64,000 nt of DNA from Comamonas avium (lineage in GTDB: Bacteria > Pseudomonadota > Gammaproteobacteria > Burkholderiales > Burkholderiaceae_C): positions 1-64,000 of the forward strand of contig NZ_JACSQK010000010.1 of the NCBI RefSeq assembly GCF_014836675.1, given 5' to 3'. The notes beneath the pieces were generated by a model. That model had not been told where the DNA came from. It made no database searches and saw nothing but the letters and a program-made list of their open reading frames with translations. A program made the translations under genes and the position numbers. Of this stretch, positions 27,784 through 39,498 are shown piece by piece (positions within the stretch are counted from its first letter, which is position 1; each line of letters begins with the position of its first letter).

Positions 27784-28623
27784 TTAAAGAACTGGCGCCG
27801 AAGATGGTGCATCAGGTGCTGCATCGGGTGCCGTTGCTGCACGCAAGCTGTACAGCGCCGCCAATCCATAGTGGGCAAACCACAATGAGGAAAAAGCGAG
27901 CACGAGTGCATAAATCCAGATGGCAATAGGAATCAAAATCCAGAATGCCGCCACGAACACCATGCCAGACGCCCAGACAATGGCAGGCGCTGCGCCAGCG
28001 TAGCCGCAAATCACCCCCATCAACATCAACGGATAACGGTGCTGCTTAAAAATGATTTGTCGCTCAGCCTGGCTGGCATGCTCAGCCAGTGCATCAAAGG
28101 CCATGACCCGGTAAGTCAGCCAGCCCCAGATCAGCGGTGGCAACACCAGCACCAGGGGCGGCACCAGCCACAGCGGGATTGACAGCAGCAACGCCAGCAA
28201 TGCCAATGCCGTAGAGCCCATGGCCCATAAAGCACTACTGGCCCAGCCACCGCCGCGTTTTCGCTCCAGATGCGCAAAGCGGCGCTGCGCTACAAGCTCC
28301 ACCATTTGCGGCGTCATCACCATCGCCACTACTGCCAGCGCAACGATGACGATCACAGGGCCCATCAGCAGCACCACAGTCACTGCCGCCGCTATAGCGC
28401 TTGCATAGGCGTAGCTACTGCCCATCCATGCCCACAGCCATTGCAACCAGCTGGCTCGCTCCAGCCATGTCTGCACGGCAGCCACAGCGCCATCCCACCA
28501 AAAAATGCCCACAAGCGCGACCATGGCGGCCACGACAAGCAAGGGGAACAAGGACCACGCAATCACTCGCCCCCGCAGGCAGTCAGCCAAAGCGCGCCAC
28601 AGTGCATCAAACATCATTTGCAT
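27784..28623 (-). CDS. EI24-domain membrane protein
   Basis: A 279-residue inner-membrane protein with about six hydrophobic segments, among them AWSLFPLLVVAAMVALVGIFWW, a long stretch at residues 75-105, and VFVAAFWILIPIAIWIYALVLA. The TYRVMAFDALAEHAS block and the general layout match the EI24/CysZ-like family. CysZ imports sulfate, but Burkholderiales EI24 proteins are not established as sulfate channels, and no cysteine-synthesis gene is adjacent. Its stop lies upstream of the NtrC sites and it appears monocistronic. Confidence 0.75.
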   Translation of the reverse strand: MQMMFDALWRALADCLRGRVIAWSLFPLLVVAAMVALVGIFWWDGAVAAVQTWLERASWLQWLWAWMGSSYAYASAIAAAVTVVLLMGPVIVIVALAVVAMVMTPQMVELVAQRRFAHLERKRGGGWASSALWAMGSTALALLALLLSIPLWLVPPLVLVLPPLIWGWLTYRVMAFDALAEHASQAERQIIFKQHRYPLMLMGVICGYAGAAPAIVWASGMVFVAAFWILIPIAIWIYALVLAFSSLWFAHYGLAALYSLRAATAPDAAPDAPSSAPVL

Positions 28624-28697
28624 GGCATGAGCATAACGTCAGCATGTCGACACGTGCAGGCCTGGATTTATGCCTGCACTGTAGAAATTTAAAATAA

Positions 28698-28774
28698 TAG
28701 CTATCAACGCTTTATACATATATATTTCAGATACTTTTATATTTGAAATGATTGGTACATAAGCGATAACAGCT
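28698..28774 (+). repeat. 77-bp inverted-repeat element, copy C
   Basis: Starts TAGCTATCAACGCTTTATACAT and ends GTACATAAGCGATAACAGCT, so its ends are inverted copies. The core TTTCAGATACTTTTATATTTGAAA is a near palindrome and is nearly identical to that of the copy at 40.8 kb. It lies between the EI24 gene and the phosphoribosyltransferase terminator. Confidence 0.8.
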
Positions 28775-28800
28775 CCTATTTATTTATCAGCTGAGAATAA

Positions 28801-28825
28801 AAAAGGAGCCACAAGGGCTCCTCTT
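28801..28825 (-). terminator. Terminator at the end of the long array
   Basis: AAAGGAGCC pairs with GGCTCCTCTTT around ACAAG, about 20 bases past the phosphoribosyltransferase stop; on the minus strand it leads into TTTTTATTC. Confidence 0.75.
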
Positions 28826-28844
28826 TCAGGGAATGCAAACTCAA

Positions 28845-29369
28845 TTACAGCTTCCACTTTTCCATCAACTTCTCTGGCGAGAGGTTGTCATAGCCTTCAA
28901 AGGGCTGGTGAATCCATGGATTGGTCGGCAGGTCTTCTACCGAGTAGTCCGACTTGAACGTCGAGACACCCTTGGTCCAGATCACGGCCGTACGCATCTC
29001 TGTGATGGGCTGGTAGTTTTCCTTGAGCATCTTCACCACGGCATTCAGTGTCACGCCTGTGTCAGCCAGGTCATCCACCAGCAGCACGCGGCCAGCGATT
29101 TCACCCTTGGGAGTGGCAATGAAGCGACCAATATCCAGGTGCCCCTGCACCTTGCCTGCTTCAGCACGGTAAGAGCTGGTGGACATGATGGCCAGAGGCT
29201 TGTTAAAGATGCGGCTCAAGATATCACCTGGGCGCAAGCCACCACGGGCCAGGCACAAGATGGTGTCAAATTCCCAGCCGGACTGGTGAATTTTCAAAGC
29301 CAGCTTCTCGATCAGACCATGGTATTCGTCGTAGCTAACGTACAAGTGCTTGCCGTCTTCAGTCAACAT
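28845..29369 (-). CDS. Purine phosphoribosyltransferase (xanthine/hypoxanthine type)
   Basis: Salvages a purine base with PRPP to give a nucleotide. The PRPP-binding motif RVLLVDDLADTGVTL is clear, with the upstream loop LCLARGGLRPGDIL. The 174-residue length fits the Gpt/Hpt-like class. Which base it prefers cannot be decided from these residues. It sits 53 bases downstream of purA at the end of the long minus-strand array, consistent with a purine role. Confidence 0.85.
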   Translation of the reverse strand: MLTEDGKHLYVSYDEYHGLIEKLALKIHQSGWEFDTILCLARGGLRPGDILSRIFNKPLAIMSTSSYRAEAGKVQGHLDIGRFIATPKGEIAGRVLLVDDLADTGVTLNAVVKMLKENYQPITEMRTAVIWTKGVSTFKSDYSVEDLPTNPWIHQPFEGYDNLSPEKLMEKWKL

Positions 29370-29422
29370 GTTCGTGTTCCTGTGTAAATTCGCGAGGAGC
29401 GTGTTTATAGAGGCAATGCCAC

Positions 29423-30829
<1,407 letters not shown>

Positions 30830-31978
30830 TTAAACGGCTTGCACGACCCATTGCCCGGCGCTTTGCACCAGTGCACGGTCGCAGTGGAATTCGTCCACCT
30901 CGCTCTCATGCCCGGGAAGCACACAGACTACGGTCTCACCTTGGCTGCGCAACTGCGCAATAGCAAGACTGAGCTGTGCACCATTGCCCCAGGGAGCGCG
31001 GATGGCTGCACGCAGCGGACGCGATGGAACCACCGACACCAACTGCTTGATGTCCAGCGAAAAACCCGCCGCTGGACGGTTGCGTCCAAACACGGCACCC
31101 ACTTCGTCGTAACGACCTCCACGCACCAGCGCATCGCTGGCTCCGGGGGCGTAGACGGCAAAGCGTGTACCGCTGTAATAAGAATAACCACGCAAATCTG
31201 CCAAGTCGAACGTCACGTTCGCTTCAGGGAACTGCGCCGCAAACCACTTCAAATGCTGCAGTACATGCTGAGCACCCGGTGTGCGCTCCAAAGCTTTTTC
31301 AGCTTCATCGAGCACTTTGACATCACCGTACAACTGCAGCAATGCCAGCAAACCGTCACGTGAGGCCTGCGGAAAATTTTTGGTCAGCGCGACCAGCGCC
31401 GTCGCATCCTTGGAGGCCAGTGCAGCATGCACCTTTTGCAGCACATCGCTGTCCACCATCACGCCAGCCAGCAGACTGCGTACCAGGCGCACATCAGCCA
31501 GATCTACCGTAAACCCGCTCACGCCAGCACCTTCTACACAGGCCAGCGCCAGGCTCAAGGCTTCAATATCAGCCTCAGGTCCTGCGTGCCCATAGATTTC
31601 GGCACCAAACTGCAATGGCTCACGCGTGGCACGGGGGCGGTCTGGCGCAGCATGCAGCACAGGGCCGCAGTAGCACAAGCGCGTGACGCCTTCACGATTG
31701 AGCAAGTGCGCATCAATACGCGCCACTTGCTGCGTCATGTCTGCACGCAAACCCAGTGTGTGACCTGAAATTTGATCTACCAGCTTGAAGGTTTGCAGAT
31801 TCAGTGCTTCACCGGTGCCGGTAAGCAAAGACTCCAGATACTCCAAGAGTGGGGGCATGACCAATTCATACCCATAGCTGCGCGCCGTATCGAGTAATCC
31901 TCGACGCAACTCTTCGATGTGCCGAGCCTCAGAGGGCAAAACATCGGCGATGTGATCCGGCAAGGCCCAAGCGGACAT
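30830..31978 (-). CDS. hisZ: ATP phosphoribosyltransferase regulatory subunit
   Basis: A paralogue of histidyl-tRNA synthetase that joins the short-form HisG to make an allosterically controlled enzyme, the first step of histidine synthesis. The class II catalytic fold is visible: [27 protein letters not shown] and [14 protein letters not shown]. The anticodon-binding domain of a true HisRS is missing, and a genuine hisS lies 9 kb upstream. Its presence implies that hisG elsewhere encodes the short form. Confidence 0.93.
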   Translation of the reverse strand: MSAWALPDHIADVLPSEARHIEELRRGLLDTARSYGYELVMPPLLEYLESLLTGTGEALNLQTFKLVDQISGHTLGLRADMTQQVARIDAHLLNREGVTRLCYCGPVLHAAPDRPRATREPLQFGAEIYGHAGPEADIEALSLALACVEGAGVSGFTVDLADVRLVRSLLAGVMVDSDVLQKVHAALASKDATALVALTKNFPQASRDGLLALLQLYGDVKVLDEAEKALERTPGAQHVLQHLKWFAAQFPEANVTFDLADLRGYSYYSGTRFAVYAPGASDALVRGGRYDEVGAVFGRNRPAAGFSLDIKQLVSVVPSRPLRAAIRAPWGNGAQLSLAIAQLRSQGETVVCVLPGHESEVDEFHCDRALVQSAGQWVVQAV

Positions 31979-32067
31979 GGAAAAAAGGGGAGGCTGTTAA
32001 AAACGTGATTCTATCGGCTATCGCTGCCCCGCCCTAAAAAAGGCTTAAGGCCTAGCCACTATCCACG

Positions 32068-32259
32068 TTATTTGAGCAGCCACAGCAGGCTCAGACCGAC
32101 TGCTATACAGAGCAGTCCAACGAAACGTATTTGGCCGTCTCGCAGGGCTAAAAGCTGGGCAAATGCACCGCGCCAGCGGCGCGGAGAAATGAAAGGAAAC
32201 AATCCCTCAATCACCAAAAACAAAGCCAAGGCGGCCCACCAAGAAACATCAGATTCCAT
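32068..32259 (-). CDS. DUF2065 small membrane protein
   Basis: 63 residues with two predicted membrane helices (WWAALALFLVIEGLFPFI and IRFVGLLCIAVGLSLLWLL) joined by a basic loop (SPRRWRGAFAQLLALRDGQ). This is the YjeT-like DUF2065 pattern; such genes commonly follow hflC, as here (54 bases). A link with the HflKC membrane complex is inferred from this conserved position only. Confidence 0.85.
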   Translation of the reverse strand: MESDVSWWAALALFLVIEGLFPFISPRRWRGAFAQLLALRDGQIRFVGLLCIAVGLSLLWLLK

Positions 32260-32313
32260 GGATGGAGCTTAGCGCCTTGGCCTTAAAGAGGCAGACGGAA
32301 GACCGTATGCAAC

Positions 32314-33204
32314 TTAGTTCGTACCCGTCCCACTGCTGCGGTAAGACTTGAAGAAATCAGAGCTTGCAGGATCAACCAAGATGACGTCATTCTTGTTCGC
32401 AAAGCTGGCCTTATAGGCATCCAGGCTGCGATAGAACTTGGCAAACTGAGGGTCTTGACCAAATGCTTGCGCATAGATCTTGGCAGCCTCAGCATCGCCT
32501 TCACCCTTGATTTTCTGTGCGTCACGATAGGCATTGGCCACAGTGATTTCACGCTGACGATCAGCTTCAGCACGAATTTTTTCACCTTCAGCAGCACCCG
32601 TTGAACGCAGCTCATTGGCTACGCGCTTGCGCTCTGCCTCCATACGGCGGTAGACCGATTCGGTAATGGTTTCGGCGTAATCCACACGGGTAATACGCAC
32701 GTCCACCACATCCACCCCCCAGGGTTTACCGCCGGTAACGGCCTTCAGCACCTCGGCCTTGACATCCGCCATCAGCGTATCGCGCTTGGAAGAAAGCAAC
32801 TCACGCACAGTGCGCTTGTTCACTTCTTCCTGAAAAGCGTTGCGCACAACGCGGTTCAGCTGCATGGCCCCGGCGCTTTCGTCCAGGCCAACATTGCGGA
32901 TGTACTCCGATGGATCAGAAATGCGCCAGCGCACATACCAGTCGATCACCACCCGCTGCTTTTCAGCCGTCAGCATGGGCTCGGTATCGGTGCTGTCCAA
33001 CGTCAGCAAACGCTTGTCGATATAACGAACGTTTTGGAACGGCGGCGGCAGCTTGAAGTTCAAGCCTGGCTCAGTAATCACGCTCTTGATTTGACCCAAG
33101 GCGTACACGACACCAAACTGGCGCTGGTCAACGACAAAGAGCATCGAGCTCAACAGCGCCAACACCACCAGCAGGCTCGAGGCAATAAATCCAACTCTGT
33201 TCAC
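32314..33204 (-). CDS. hflC: HflC, FtsH-modulating SPFH protein
   Basis: Forms with HflK a large periplasmic cage around the FtsH protease and modulates its action. It has a single N-terminal membrane anchor (FIASSLLVVLALLSSMLFVV) and the SPFH/band-7 domain (QRQFGVVYALGQIKSV), followed by a long charged coiled coil (MEAERKRVANELRSTG). The start is GTG at 33204 with AGGAGA well placed upstream. The gap to hflK is 11 bases, so the pair is probably translationally linked. Confidence 0.94.
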   Translation of the reverse strand: MNRVGFIASSLLVVLALLSSMLFVVDQRQFGVVYALGQIKSVITEPGLNFKLPPPFQNVRYIDKRLLTLDSTDTEPMLTAEKQRVVIDWYVRWRISDPSEYIRNVGLDESAGAMQLNRVVRNAFQEEVNKRTVRELLSSKRDTLMADVKAEVLKAVTGGKPWGVDVVDVRITRVDYAETITESVYRRMEAERKRVANELRSTGAAEGEKIRAEADRQREITVANAYRDAQKIKGEGDAEAAKIYAQAFGQDPQFAKFYRSLDAYKASFANKNDVILVDPASSDFFKSYRSSGTGTN

Positions 33205-33215
33205 AACAGATCTCC

Positions 33216-34583
33216 TCAGCGTGGTTCGCGATCACGCGAACGGTTCAGGTCGCGGGCACGTGTATCAACAGGGGGCGCAGCGGGCACGGCAGTCGTGGCA
33301 TTTTGCGATTGCGCACGTGCGGCGGCATCTTGCGTTGCATGAGGTGCCACACCTGCGCCTTGCATGATCTTGTCCAGCGGCAGATACAGCAAATTAGAAC
33401 CCTGACGGGAATCCACCAAAATCTTGGTTACGTTGCTGTAGACCTCTTGCATCGCATCGGTATACAGACGATCGCGCGTCACTTGCGGGGCTTTCTTGTA
33501 CTCGGCCAGCAAAGAGCTAAAGCGTTCGGAATCACCTTCGGCTTGCGCTGCAATACGTGCACGATAGCCATCTGCCTCTTCCTTCAGACGTGCTGCCGTA
33601 CCTGTGGCACGAGGGATCACATCATTGGCATAGGCTTGTGCCTCATTTTTGGCGCGCTCACGCTCTTGACCAGCCTTGAGCACATCGTCAAACGCTGCTT
33701 GCACCTGCTCTGGCGGACGTACACCACCTTGCTGCATATTGATGCCCACGACTTCCACGCCCACTTTGTAGCGGTCAAGAATGGTCTGCATCAAATCGCG
33801 TACACGGGGGGCAATCTGGTCTCGCTCTTCGGCCAAAGCGGTATCCATCTTCATCTTGCCGACCACTTCGCGAACCGCACTTTCGGCAGCCTGCACCACA
33901 GCCAAATCCGGGCTCTTGCTCTCAAAGAGCCAGGCACGCGCATCATTGAGGCGGTACTGCACAGCAAACTTGATTTCAACGATGTTCTCGTCTTCCGTCA
34001 GCATTGCCGATTCACGCAGGCCCGTGCTTTTGATAACGGTGTCGCGCCCCACATCCACAGAGCGAATCTGCGACACATATACCAACTCATGGTTTTGGAT
34101 GGGATAAGGCAGGCGCCAGTTAAAACCGGCACCAACCGTGGAGTTGTATTTACCGAACTGCGTAATGACGGCCTGCTGGCCTTCTTGCACAATGAAAAAA
34201 CCAGTGCCCAGCCAAATCAGCACAGCAATGCCGGCGATCAGTCCAACGCCAATACCTGCGCCCTTCATTTCAGGAGGCTGCGCGCTATTGCCGCCCTGCG
34301 GCCCACGTGGAGGCTTGCCCCCAAACAGACCAGAAAGCTTGCGATTCAAATCGCGCCACAGCTCATCCAGATCGGGGGGTTGACCTGCCTGATTATTTTG
34401 CCCGCGTGGTGGCGGTGTATTGGAGGAAGGCGGCGGTACGGGACGATCAGAATCTGGGCGCTGATCGCCCTCCCCTGCGTTGTTGTCCTCTCCACGGCCC
34501 CAGCGGGGGTCATTCAGATTGAACATTCCCCGCAAGCGTTCTGGCAGCACTGCCCAACGAGGGGCGCGATTCAGGAAATTCAT
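33216..34583 (-). CDS. hflK: HflK, FtsH-modulating SPFH protein
   Basis: Partner of HflC. The first 100 residues are Gly/Pro/Asn-rich and lie on the cytoplasmic side (NQAGQPPDLDELWRDLNRKL is the conserved part). A membrane segment follows (GVGLIAGIAVLIWLGTGFFIV), then the band-7 domain (VQEGQQAVITQFGKY) and a coiled coil. The C-terminal 60 residues are Ala/Arg-rich and variable. At 455 residues it is slightly longer than the E. coli protein because of the flexible ends. Confidence 0.94.
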   Translation of the reverse strand: MNFLNRAPRWAVLPERLRGMFNLNDPRWGRGEDNNAGEGDQRPDSDRPVPPPSSNTPPPRGQNNQAGQPPDLDELWRDLNRKLSGLFGGKPPRGPQGGNSAQPPEMKGAGIGVGLIAGIAVLIWLGTGFFIVQEGQQAVITQFGKYNSTVGAGFNWRLPYPIQNHELVYVSQIRSVDVGRDTVIKSTGLRESAMLTEDENIVEIKFAVQYRLNDARAWLFESKSPDLAVVQAAESAVREVVGKMKMDTALAEERDQIAPRVRDLMQTILDRYKVGVEVVGINMQQGGVRPPEQVQAAFDDVLKAGQERERAKNEAQAYANDVIPRATGTAARLKEEADGYRARIAAQAEGDSERFSSLLAEYKKAPQVTRDRLYTDAMQEVYSNVTKILVDSRQGSNLLYLPLDKIMQGAGVAPHATQDAAARAQSQNATTAVPAAPPVDTRARDLNRSRDREPR

Positions 34584-34653
34584 GCGAAAAGTCTCAATTG
34601 ATATTGCTATGAAACATATTGCATTGTGCCCAAATGTTTAAAGGGCACTTTGC

Positions 34654-35862
34654 TCAATCGTCGCTGTCTTCAGGGGACATTGACTCAGACGGTAGATCAT
34701 CATCGCCGTCTTGTACCGCCCCTTCGTCGGGTGCATTGCTTGCAGCCAAAGCTGCATTGGCCAGAACCTGGCGCAATTGCGGCAAACCTTCACCCGTGCG
34801 CGCACTCACAAACACGCGGGGCACTTCCACCCCGTCGACCTCATAAGTATCTTGCAAAGATGCAGGCGAGCGCCCATCAGGCAAGGCATCCAATTTATTG
34901 AACACCAGCACTTGTGGGATGCCCAAGGCGTCGATTTCACCCAACACCCTGCGCACTTGATCCATTTGTTCGGGGAAAGTTTCGTTCGAAGCATCCACCA
35001 CATGCAAAAGCAAATCAGCATCGACCGCTTCTTGCAAGGTGGCTTGAAAAGCTGCCACCAAACCGTGCGGCAGGTCACGAATAAACCCCACCGTATCTGA
35101 CAGCGACACGGACATCTGCGCCTCCGTCAAATAAAGCTGGCGCGTTGTCGTGTCGAGCGTTGCAAACAACTGATCGGCGGCATATGCGCGGGCTTTCACC
35201 AAGGCGTTAAACAGCGTCGATTTACCCGCATTGGTGTAGCCCACCAGCGAAATGTTGAACACATCTCTGCGCTCACGCTGGCGACGCTGGGTCTGGCGCT
35301 GTTTCTTGACTTTTTGCAGCTTGTCCTTGGTGCGCTTGATGGACTCGGCAATCATGCGACGATCGAGCTCAATTTGCTTTTCACCAGGGCCACCACGACC
35401 GCCAATGCCACCCATCTGACGCTCCAAGTGGGTCCAGCGTCGAACCAGGCGGGTGCTGACGTACTGCAAGCGAGCGAGCTCCACCTGCAGCTTGCCTTCG
35501 TGACTGCGTGCGCGTTGCGCAAAGATTTCCAAAATCAACAACGTGCGGTCGTTGACTGGCATCTCCATGTGGCGCTCTAAATTACGCTGCTGAGCAGGGC
35601 TCAAAGCCTGGTCAAACAAAACTTCTTTGGCGCCATGCATTTGCGCAAGCATGCGAATCTCATCAGCCTTGCCACTGCCAATAAACAGTGCGGCATCAGG
35701 TGCTTTGCGCTTACAGGTGATGCGTGCCACAGGGTTCAAGCCAGCGGTTTTTGCCAGCAAGCCCAACTCTTCAAGCTCGTTGTCGAAGTGTGGAAGTCCG
35801 AAATCAACGCCAACCAAAACAACGGCAGTGGCGTCAGGGGAGGATTTGGCGTTCACGCTCAT
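34654..35862 (-). CDS. hflX: Ribosome-associated GTPase HflX
   Basis: GTPase that splits stalled ribosomes under stress. The HflX N-terminal domain includes RKAPDAALFIGSGKADEI, followed by the GGIGGRGGPGEKQIE linker and a coiled coil. The G domain has GYTNAGKSTLFN (G1), LSDTVGFIRDLPH (G3) and FNKLDAL (G4). The 402-residue form starting at 35862 behind GGGGGAGG is preferred; an upstream extension would overlap hfq. The acidic C-terminal tail (DDDLPSESMSPEDSDD) is unusual in charge but common in the family. Confidence 0.95.
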   Translation of the reverse strand: MSVNAKSSPDATAVVLVGVDFGLPHFDNELEELGLLAKTAGLNPVARITCKRKAPDAALFIGSGKADEIRMLAQMHGAKEVLFDQALSPAQQRNLERHMEMPVNDRTLLILEIFAQRARSHEGKLQVELARLQYVSTRLVRRWTHLERQMGGIGGRGGPGEKQIELDRRMIAESIKRTKDKLQKVKKQRQTQRRQRERRDVFNISLVGYTNAGKSTLFNALVKARAYAADQLFATLDTTTRQLYLTEAQMSVSLSDTVGFIRDLPHGLVAAFQATLQEAVDADLLLHVVDASNETFPEQMDQVRRVLGEIDALGIPQVLVFNKLDALPDGRSPASLQDTYEVDGVEVPRVFVSARTGEGLPQLRQVLANAALAASNAPDEGAVQDGDDDLPSESMSPEDSDD

Positions 35863-35914
35863 GCCACCTCCCCCACCCCACGCTGCTGCGCAGGGAAGGG
35901 ATAAGTCAACAGCT

Positions 35915-36169
35915 TCAAGCGGCAGGTGCCTCGCTGTCGTTGTTATCAGCCATGCTGAAATTGACGGCACGGCCGGGAACGATGGTGGAAATAGCGTGCT
36001 TGTAAACCATCTGTGTCACTGTATTGCGCAGCAACACCACATACTGGTCAAAAGACTCAATCTGGCCTTGGAGCTTGATACCGTTGACCAAATAAATGGA
36101 AACAGGCACATGTTCGCGGCGCAGCGCATTCAGAAATGGATCTTGCAGGAGTTGGCCTTTATTGCTCAC
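35915..36169 (-). CDS. hfq: RNA chaperone Hfq
   Basis: Hexameric Sm-like protein that pairs small RNAs with messenger RNAs. Sm1 ([28 protein letters not shown]) and Sm2 with the [10 protein letters not shown] motif are intact. The 84-residue length leaves a short acidic tail ([11 protein letters not shown]), as usual in beta-proteobacteria. The start is GTG at 36169, with GGAG ten bases upstream; an earlier ATG in frame is not conserved. It lies between der and hflX as in many proteobacteria. Confidence 0.96.
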   Translation of the reverse strand: MSNKGQLLQDPFLNALRREHVPVSIYLVNGIKLQGQIESFDQYVVLLRNTVTQMVYKHAISTIVPGRAVNFSMADNNDSEAPAA

Positions 36170-36285
36170 GATATTCTCCGTGTTCGGAAATGTTGTTGTA
36201 AACCGACACCTTACCACAGCAGCTTTTATGCCCTCCTCCCCGCAGGAATTCGTTCACATCAGCGCTGTGATGATGGCTTCCCGCC

Positions 36286-37620
36286 TCAGTCGGCGTAGGG
36301 GTTGTGGGAAGTTTTAAGCTCAATTCGAAGAGGTGTTCCCACCAAATCGAATTCCTTGCGAAAACGGCCTTCCAGAAAACGCTTGTAGGCATCTGTAATG
36401 TGCTCCACAGAATTTCCATGGACCACGATGACCGGAGGATTCATACCGCCCTGGTGCGCATAGCGCGGCTTCGGACGGTAGGCTCCCACCTTCTTCGGCG
36501 TTTGATACTGCACGGCTTCCATAAGGACTCGCGTGAGCACAGGGGTTGGCATCTTGCAGGTCGCAGCCTTGTGCGCTTGCACGATGGAAGCCCACAGTGG
36601 CCCCAAACCTTGGCGCTTGACAGCAGAGATATAGTGCAATGCTGCAAATTTCAAGAACCCAAGGCGAGTTTCAATGGCACGCTCGACCAACTGGCGCTGG
36701 TAATCATCAACAGCATCCCACTTGTTGATGGCCACCACCACGGCGCGGCCACTTTCCAAGACATAGCCGGCAATGTGCGCATCCTGATCAGTGACACCTT
36801 CGGTGGCATCGATCAAGATCACTACGACGTTGGCGTCTTCAATGGCTTGCAGTGTTTTGACCACGGAGAACTTCTCAATGGATTCAAACACCCGGCCTTT
36901 GCGACGCAAACCGGCGGTATCGATCAACTCGAACTGCTGACCGTTGCGCTCAAAAGGCACGGAGATCGCATCGCGCGTTGTCCCTGGCATGTCAAACGCC
37001 ACCAAGCGCTCTTCACCCAGCCACGTATTGATCAAGGTGGATTTGCCCGCATTCGGGCGCCCTGCCAAAGCCAAACGCACAGGCTTGGCCTCCACATCCT
37101 CAATGGTCTGAGCCTCGGGATCCTGCACATTGAGTGGCCCCAACGCCAACTCAATCAATTCGCGCACACCCTGACCATGTGCGGCAGAGACGGGATACAC
37201 CTCACCCAGGCCAAGTTCATAGAACTCTGCCAGCTGTGCACCTGCCTTCATGCCTTCGGCCTTATTTGCAACCAGCACACAAGGCTTACCCAGACGACGC
37301 AGGTAGTTTCCAATGTCGTGATCTTGCGCAGACAAGCCATCACGCGCATCCACCACAAACAGCACAACATCGGCCTCAGCTACGGCCTGACGGGTTTGCT
37401 TGGCCATCTCCTTGAAGATGCCCTTGGATGCATCAGGCTCAAAGCCACCGGTATCGATCACGATGTACTCGTGCTTACCCTGTCGGCCTTGTCCGTAATG
37501 GCGATCCCGCGTCAACCCTGCAAAGTCGGCAACGATAGCGTCACGCGTCTTTGTCAGGCGGTTGAACAAGGTTGATTTGCCCACATTGGGCCGCCCCACA
37601 AGGGCAATAACTGGCTTCAT
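36286..37620 (-). CDS. der: Ribosome assembly GTPase Der (EngA)
   Basis: Double GTPase needed for maturation of the 50S subunit. Two G domains are clear: the first with [14 protein letters not shown] (residues 9-22) and VDTGGFE (G3); the second with [14 protein letters not shown] and [12 protein letters not shown]. The KH-like C-terminal domain (residues about 350-444) ends KTSHNPYAD. The start at 37620 ([11 protein letters not shown]) fits the family. Confidence 0.97.
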   Translation of the reverse strand: MKPVIALVGRPNVGKSTLFNRLTKTRDAIVADFAGLTRDRHYGQGRQGKHEYIVIDTGGFEPDASKGIFKEMAKQTRQAVAEADVVLFVVDARDGLSAQDHDIGNYLRRLGKPCVLVANKAEGMKAGAQLAEFYELGLGEVYPVSAAHGQGVRELIELALGPLNVQDPEAQTIEDVEAKPVRLALAGRPNAGKSTLINTWLGEERLVAFDMPGTTRDAISVPFERNGQQFELIDTAGLRRKGRVFESIEKFSVVKTLQAIEDANVVVILIDATEGVTDQDAHIAGYVLESGRAVVVAINKWDAVDDYQRQLVERAIETRLGFLKFAALHYISAVKRQGLGPLWASIVQAHKAATCKMPTPVLTRVLMEAVQYQTPKKVGAYRPKPRYAHQGGMNPPVIVVHGNSVEHITDAYKRFLEGRFRKEFDLVGTPLRIELKTSHNPYAD

Positions 37621-37633
37621 TCGAAAAATTCTG

Positions 37634-38803
37634 TCAATCCGGGCGGAAGCCGTAAATGCCACCACCGCGTGTCACAACCACCAAAGTGTCGGCGGCCACC
37701 ACTGGCGCCACAGCTACGCCAGTTCCATCTGTATTCAATCGATTCAAGTGCGCGCCATCCTTTCTAGACAGCATGTGCACCAAACCCGACTCATCAGCCA
37801 TTACCACCGCACGCCCCAGCACCAACGGTGCAGTCAGCTTGCGGTGCTGAAAACGGTCTACCGACCAGCGCTTCTCGCCATCGGCCAAGCTCCACGCTTG
37901 CACAATGCCGTTGCTTTCGGTACCAAACACGTACTCTGCATCAGTTGCAATTCCCACTGCTCCCTTGGCAGTTTGTGTCCATGCTGTGCGCCCGACATTA
38001 GCGTCAACACAACCCACCGTTGCCTGGAAGGCGCGCGCGCACACGGCATTGCCTACGCGGCTGGCAGGTCCGACCAGATCAACCAGACGCTCTACGTCAT
38101 TCGTTCCACGCGGTGACGCCAGAGGCGCTTCCCACTGGACATTGCCGTTATCAGGGTTAAACGCTACCAGCCGGCCGGACAAGCCCGCCAGCAAGGTGTT
38201 GCCATATGGCATGAGGACGCCCTGCTGACGCAGCACCAACGGCTCACCTTCGCGCTTTTGGGTCCACAAATGTGCACCGTTTTGCGCATCAAATGCCGAC
38301 ACTGAACGGTCTGCAGCCAGCACAAACACGCGGCCACCAGCCATCAACGGGGCAGTAAAAGCCGATGCTGTCAGCGTTTTGCTCCACAGCTTTTTACCGG
38401 CTTCAAACACCACCAGATCGTTACTGGTTGTCACTACAGCGGCCAATTGGCCGTCTGCACCTACGCCAGCCTGCAAAGTCTTGCCAGCCTGACCACGCCA
38501 GTTTTCACGCCCTGTGGCCGCATTGACGCTGACGACCGTGCCATCAGCAGCGGCAACCACCACGTTGTCACCCTGCACTTGAGCACGGATGCTGGCATTT
38601 TTGATCGCAGGCATGCTCAGCTGCCATGCCTGACGCACAGGCAAATTCACCACATTCGGCCCCAGATCTGCAGGCTTTACTGCACTGCCTGAGCCAAACC
38701 ACGCACAACCGCCCAGGGCCGTCACCATGGCTGCAGCCAGCACCGTACGTTGAGCAGTCATCCAAAAACGAGAACCTTGTTGGTTTTGTGCGCTGTGATT
38801 CAC
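37634..38803 (-). CDS. bamB: Outer-membrane assembly lipoprotein BamB
   Basis: Lipoprotein of the BAM complex that helps insert beta-barrel proteins. The lipobox ALGGCAW lies near residue 33, followed by an eight-bladed beta-propeller of PQQ-like repeats (for example [25 protein letters not shown]). The start is GTG at 38803, overlapping the yfgM stop as GTGA. The order yfgM-bamB-der is conserved in proteobacteria. Confidence 0.94.
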   Translation of the reverse strand: MNHSAQNQQGSRFWMTAQRTVLAAAMVTALGGCAWFGSGSAVKPADLGPNVVNLPVRQAWQLSMPAIKNASIRAQVQGDNVVVAAADGTVVSVNAATGRENWRGQAGKTLQAGVGADGQLAAVVTTSNDLVVFEAGKKLWSKTLTASAFTAPLMAGGRVFVLAADRSVSAFDAQNGAHLWTQKREGEPLVLRQQGVLMPYGNTLLAGLSGRLVAFNPDNGNVQWEAPLASPRGTNDVERLVDLVGPASRVGNAVCARAFQATVGCVDANVGRTAWTQTAKGAVGIATDAEYVFGTESNGIVQAWSLADGEKRWSVDRFQHRKLTAPLVLGRAVVMADESGLVHMLSRKDGAHLNRLNTDGTGVAVAPVVAADTLVVVTRGGGIYGFRPD

Positions 38804-39480
38804 TTATTTGTCTCCGTCGAAATCGCTGTGCCAGATTCAGGGGTTGCCTCGCCCAGTGCATTGAGCTTAAAGCCCACCAGCGTGCGGTAATCTACTTGAG
38901 GATCAAGCAGTTTCCATGCCTCTTTGTAAGCTGCAACGGCCTCACTGGACTTGTCTTGCAACTGCAAAACATCACCCAGACGGTCGGCCACCAAACCCTT
39001 GAATTCTGCGGGGAAGCTGCCACGCAGCAAGGCGGCAGCGGCATCCAGATCTTTTTCCTGCATCAACACCGCAGCCAGACGCAGCTTGGCTGCCGCTTGA
39101 TAGCCCTCATCCTTGGTGCTGTCGGCAGCCCACTGCAAAGCCGCCTTGGCTTCTGGCAGCTTGTCTGCATTCACTGCAGACTGTGCCACCAGCAAGGCTG
39201 CATAGCCCGCTTGCAGCGTGCCTTTGTAATCGGCCTTGATGGCGTCGAAAGCCTGGGCCACACGGGTTTGATCTCCGCTTTCTACGGCAACGGCCACCAC
39301 ATCTGCCAAAGCAGACGCTTGCAGCGCCTGGCGCTGTTGCCAAAACTGGTAGCCATTCCATGCTGCAAATGAGCCCATCACCACGATGGCGATGCCCGTA
39401 ATGGGGGTCCCCCACTTGCTCCAGAAGTGCTTGATCTGATCAAGTTGCTCTTGTTCTTCGAGGTCGAGATGCGTTGCCAT
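38800..39480 (-). CDS. yfgM: YfgM-like ancillary SecYEG translocon subunit
   Basis: Inner-membrane protein linked to the Sec translocon and periplasmic chaperones in E. coli. It begins with a conserved cytosolic stretch (HLDLEEQEQLDQIKHFWSKW), then a single membrane helix (ITGIAIVVMGSFAAWNGYQFW) and a periplasmic TPR-like domain with repeated LLVAQSAV and AAKLRLAAVLMQEKDLDAA units. It lies between hisS (18-base gap) and bamB (overlap). Confidence 0.92.
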   Translation of the reverse strand: MATHLDLEEQEQLDQIKHFWSKWGTPITGIAIVVMGSFAAWNGYQFWQQRQALQASALADVVAVAVESGDQTRVAQAFDAIKADYKGTLQAGYAALLVAQSAVNADKLPEAKAALQWAADSTKDEGYQAAAKLRLAAVLMQEKDLDAAAALLRGSFPAEFKGLVADRLGDVLQLQDKSSEAVAAYKEAWKLLDPQVDYRTLVGFKLNALGEATPESGTAISTETNK

Positions 39481-39498
39481 ATCTGGTGTCGTTACAAA

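Noticed and set aside
35863-35970. Upstream extension of hflX
   Set aside because: It would run into the hfq coding region and lacks HflX similarity, while the ATG at 35862 has a strong purine run before it.
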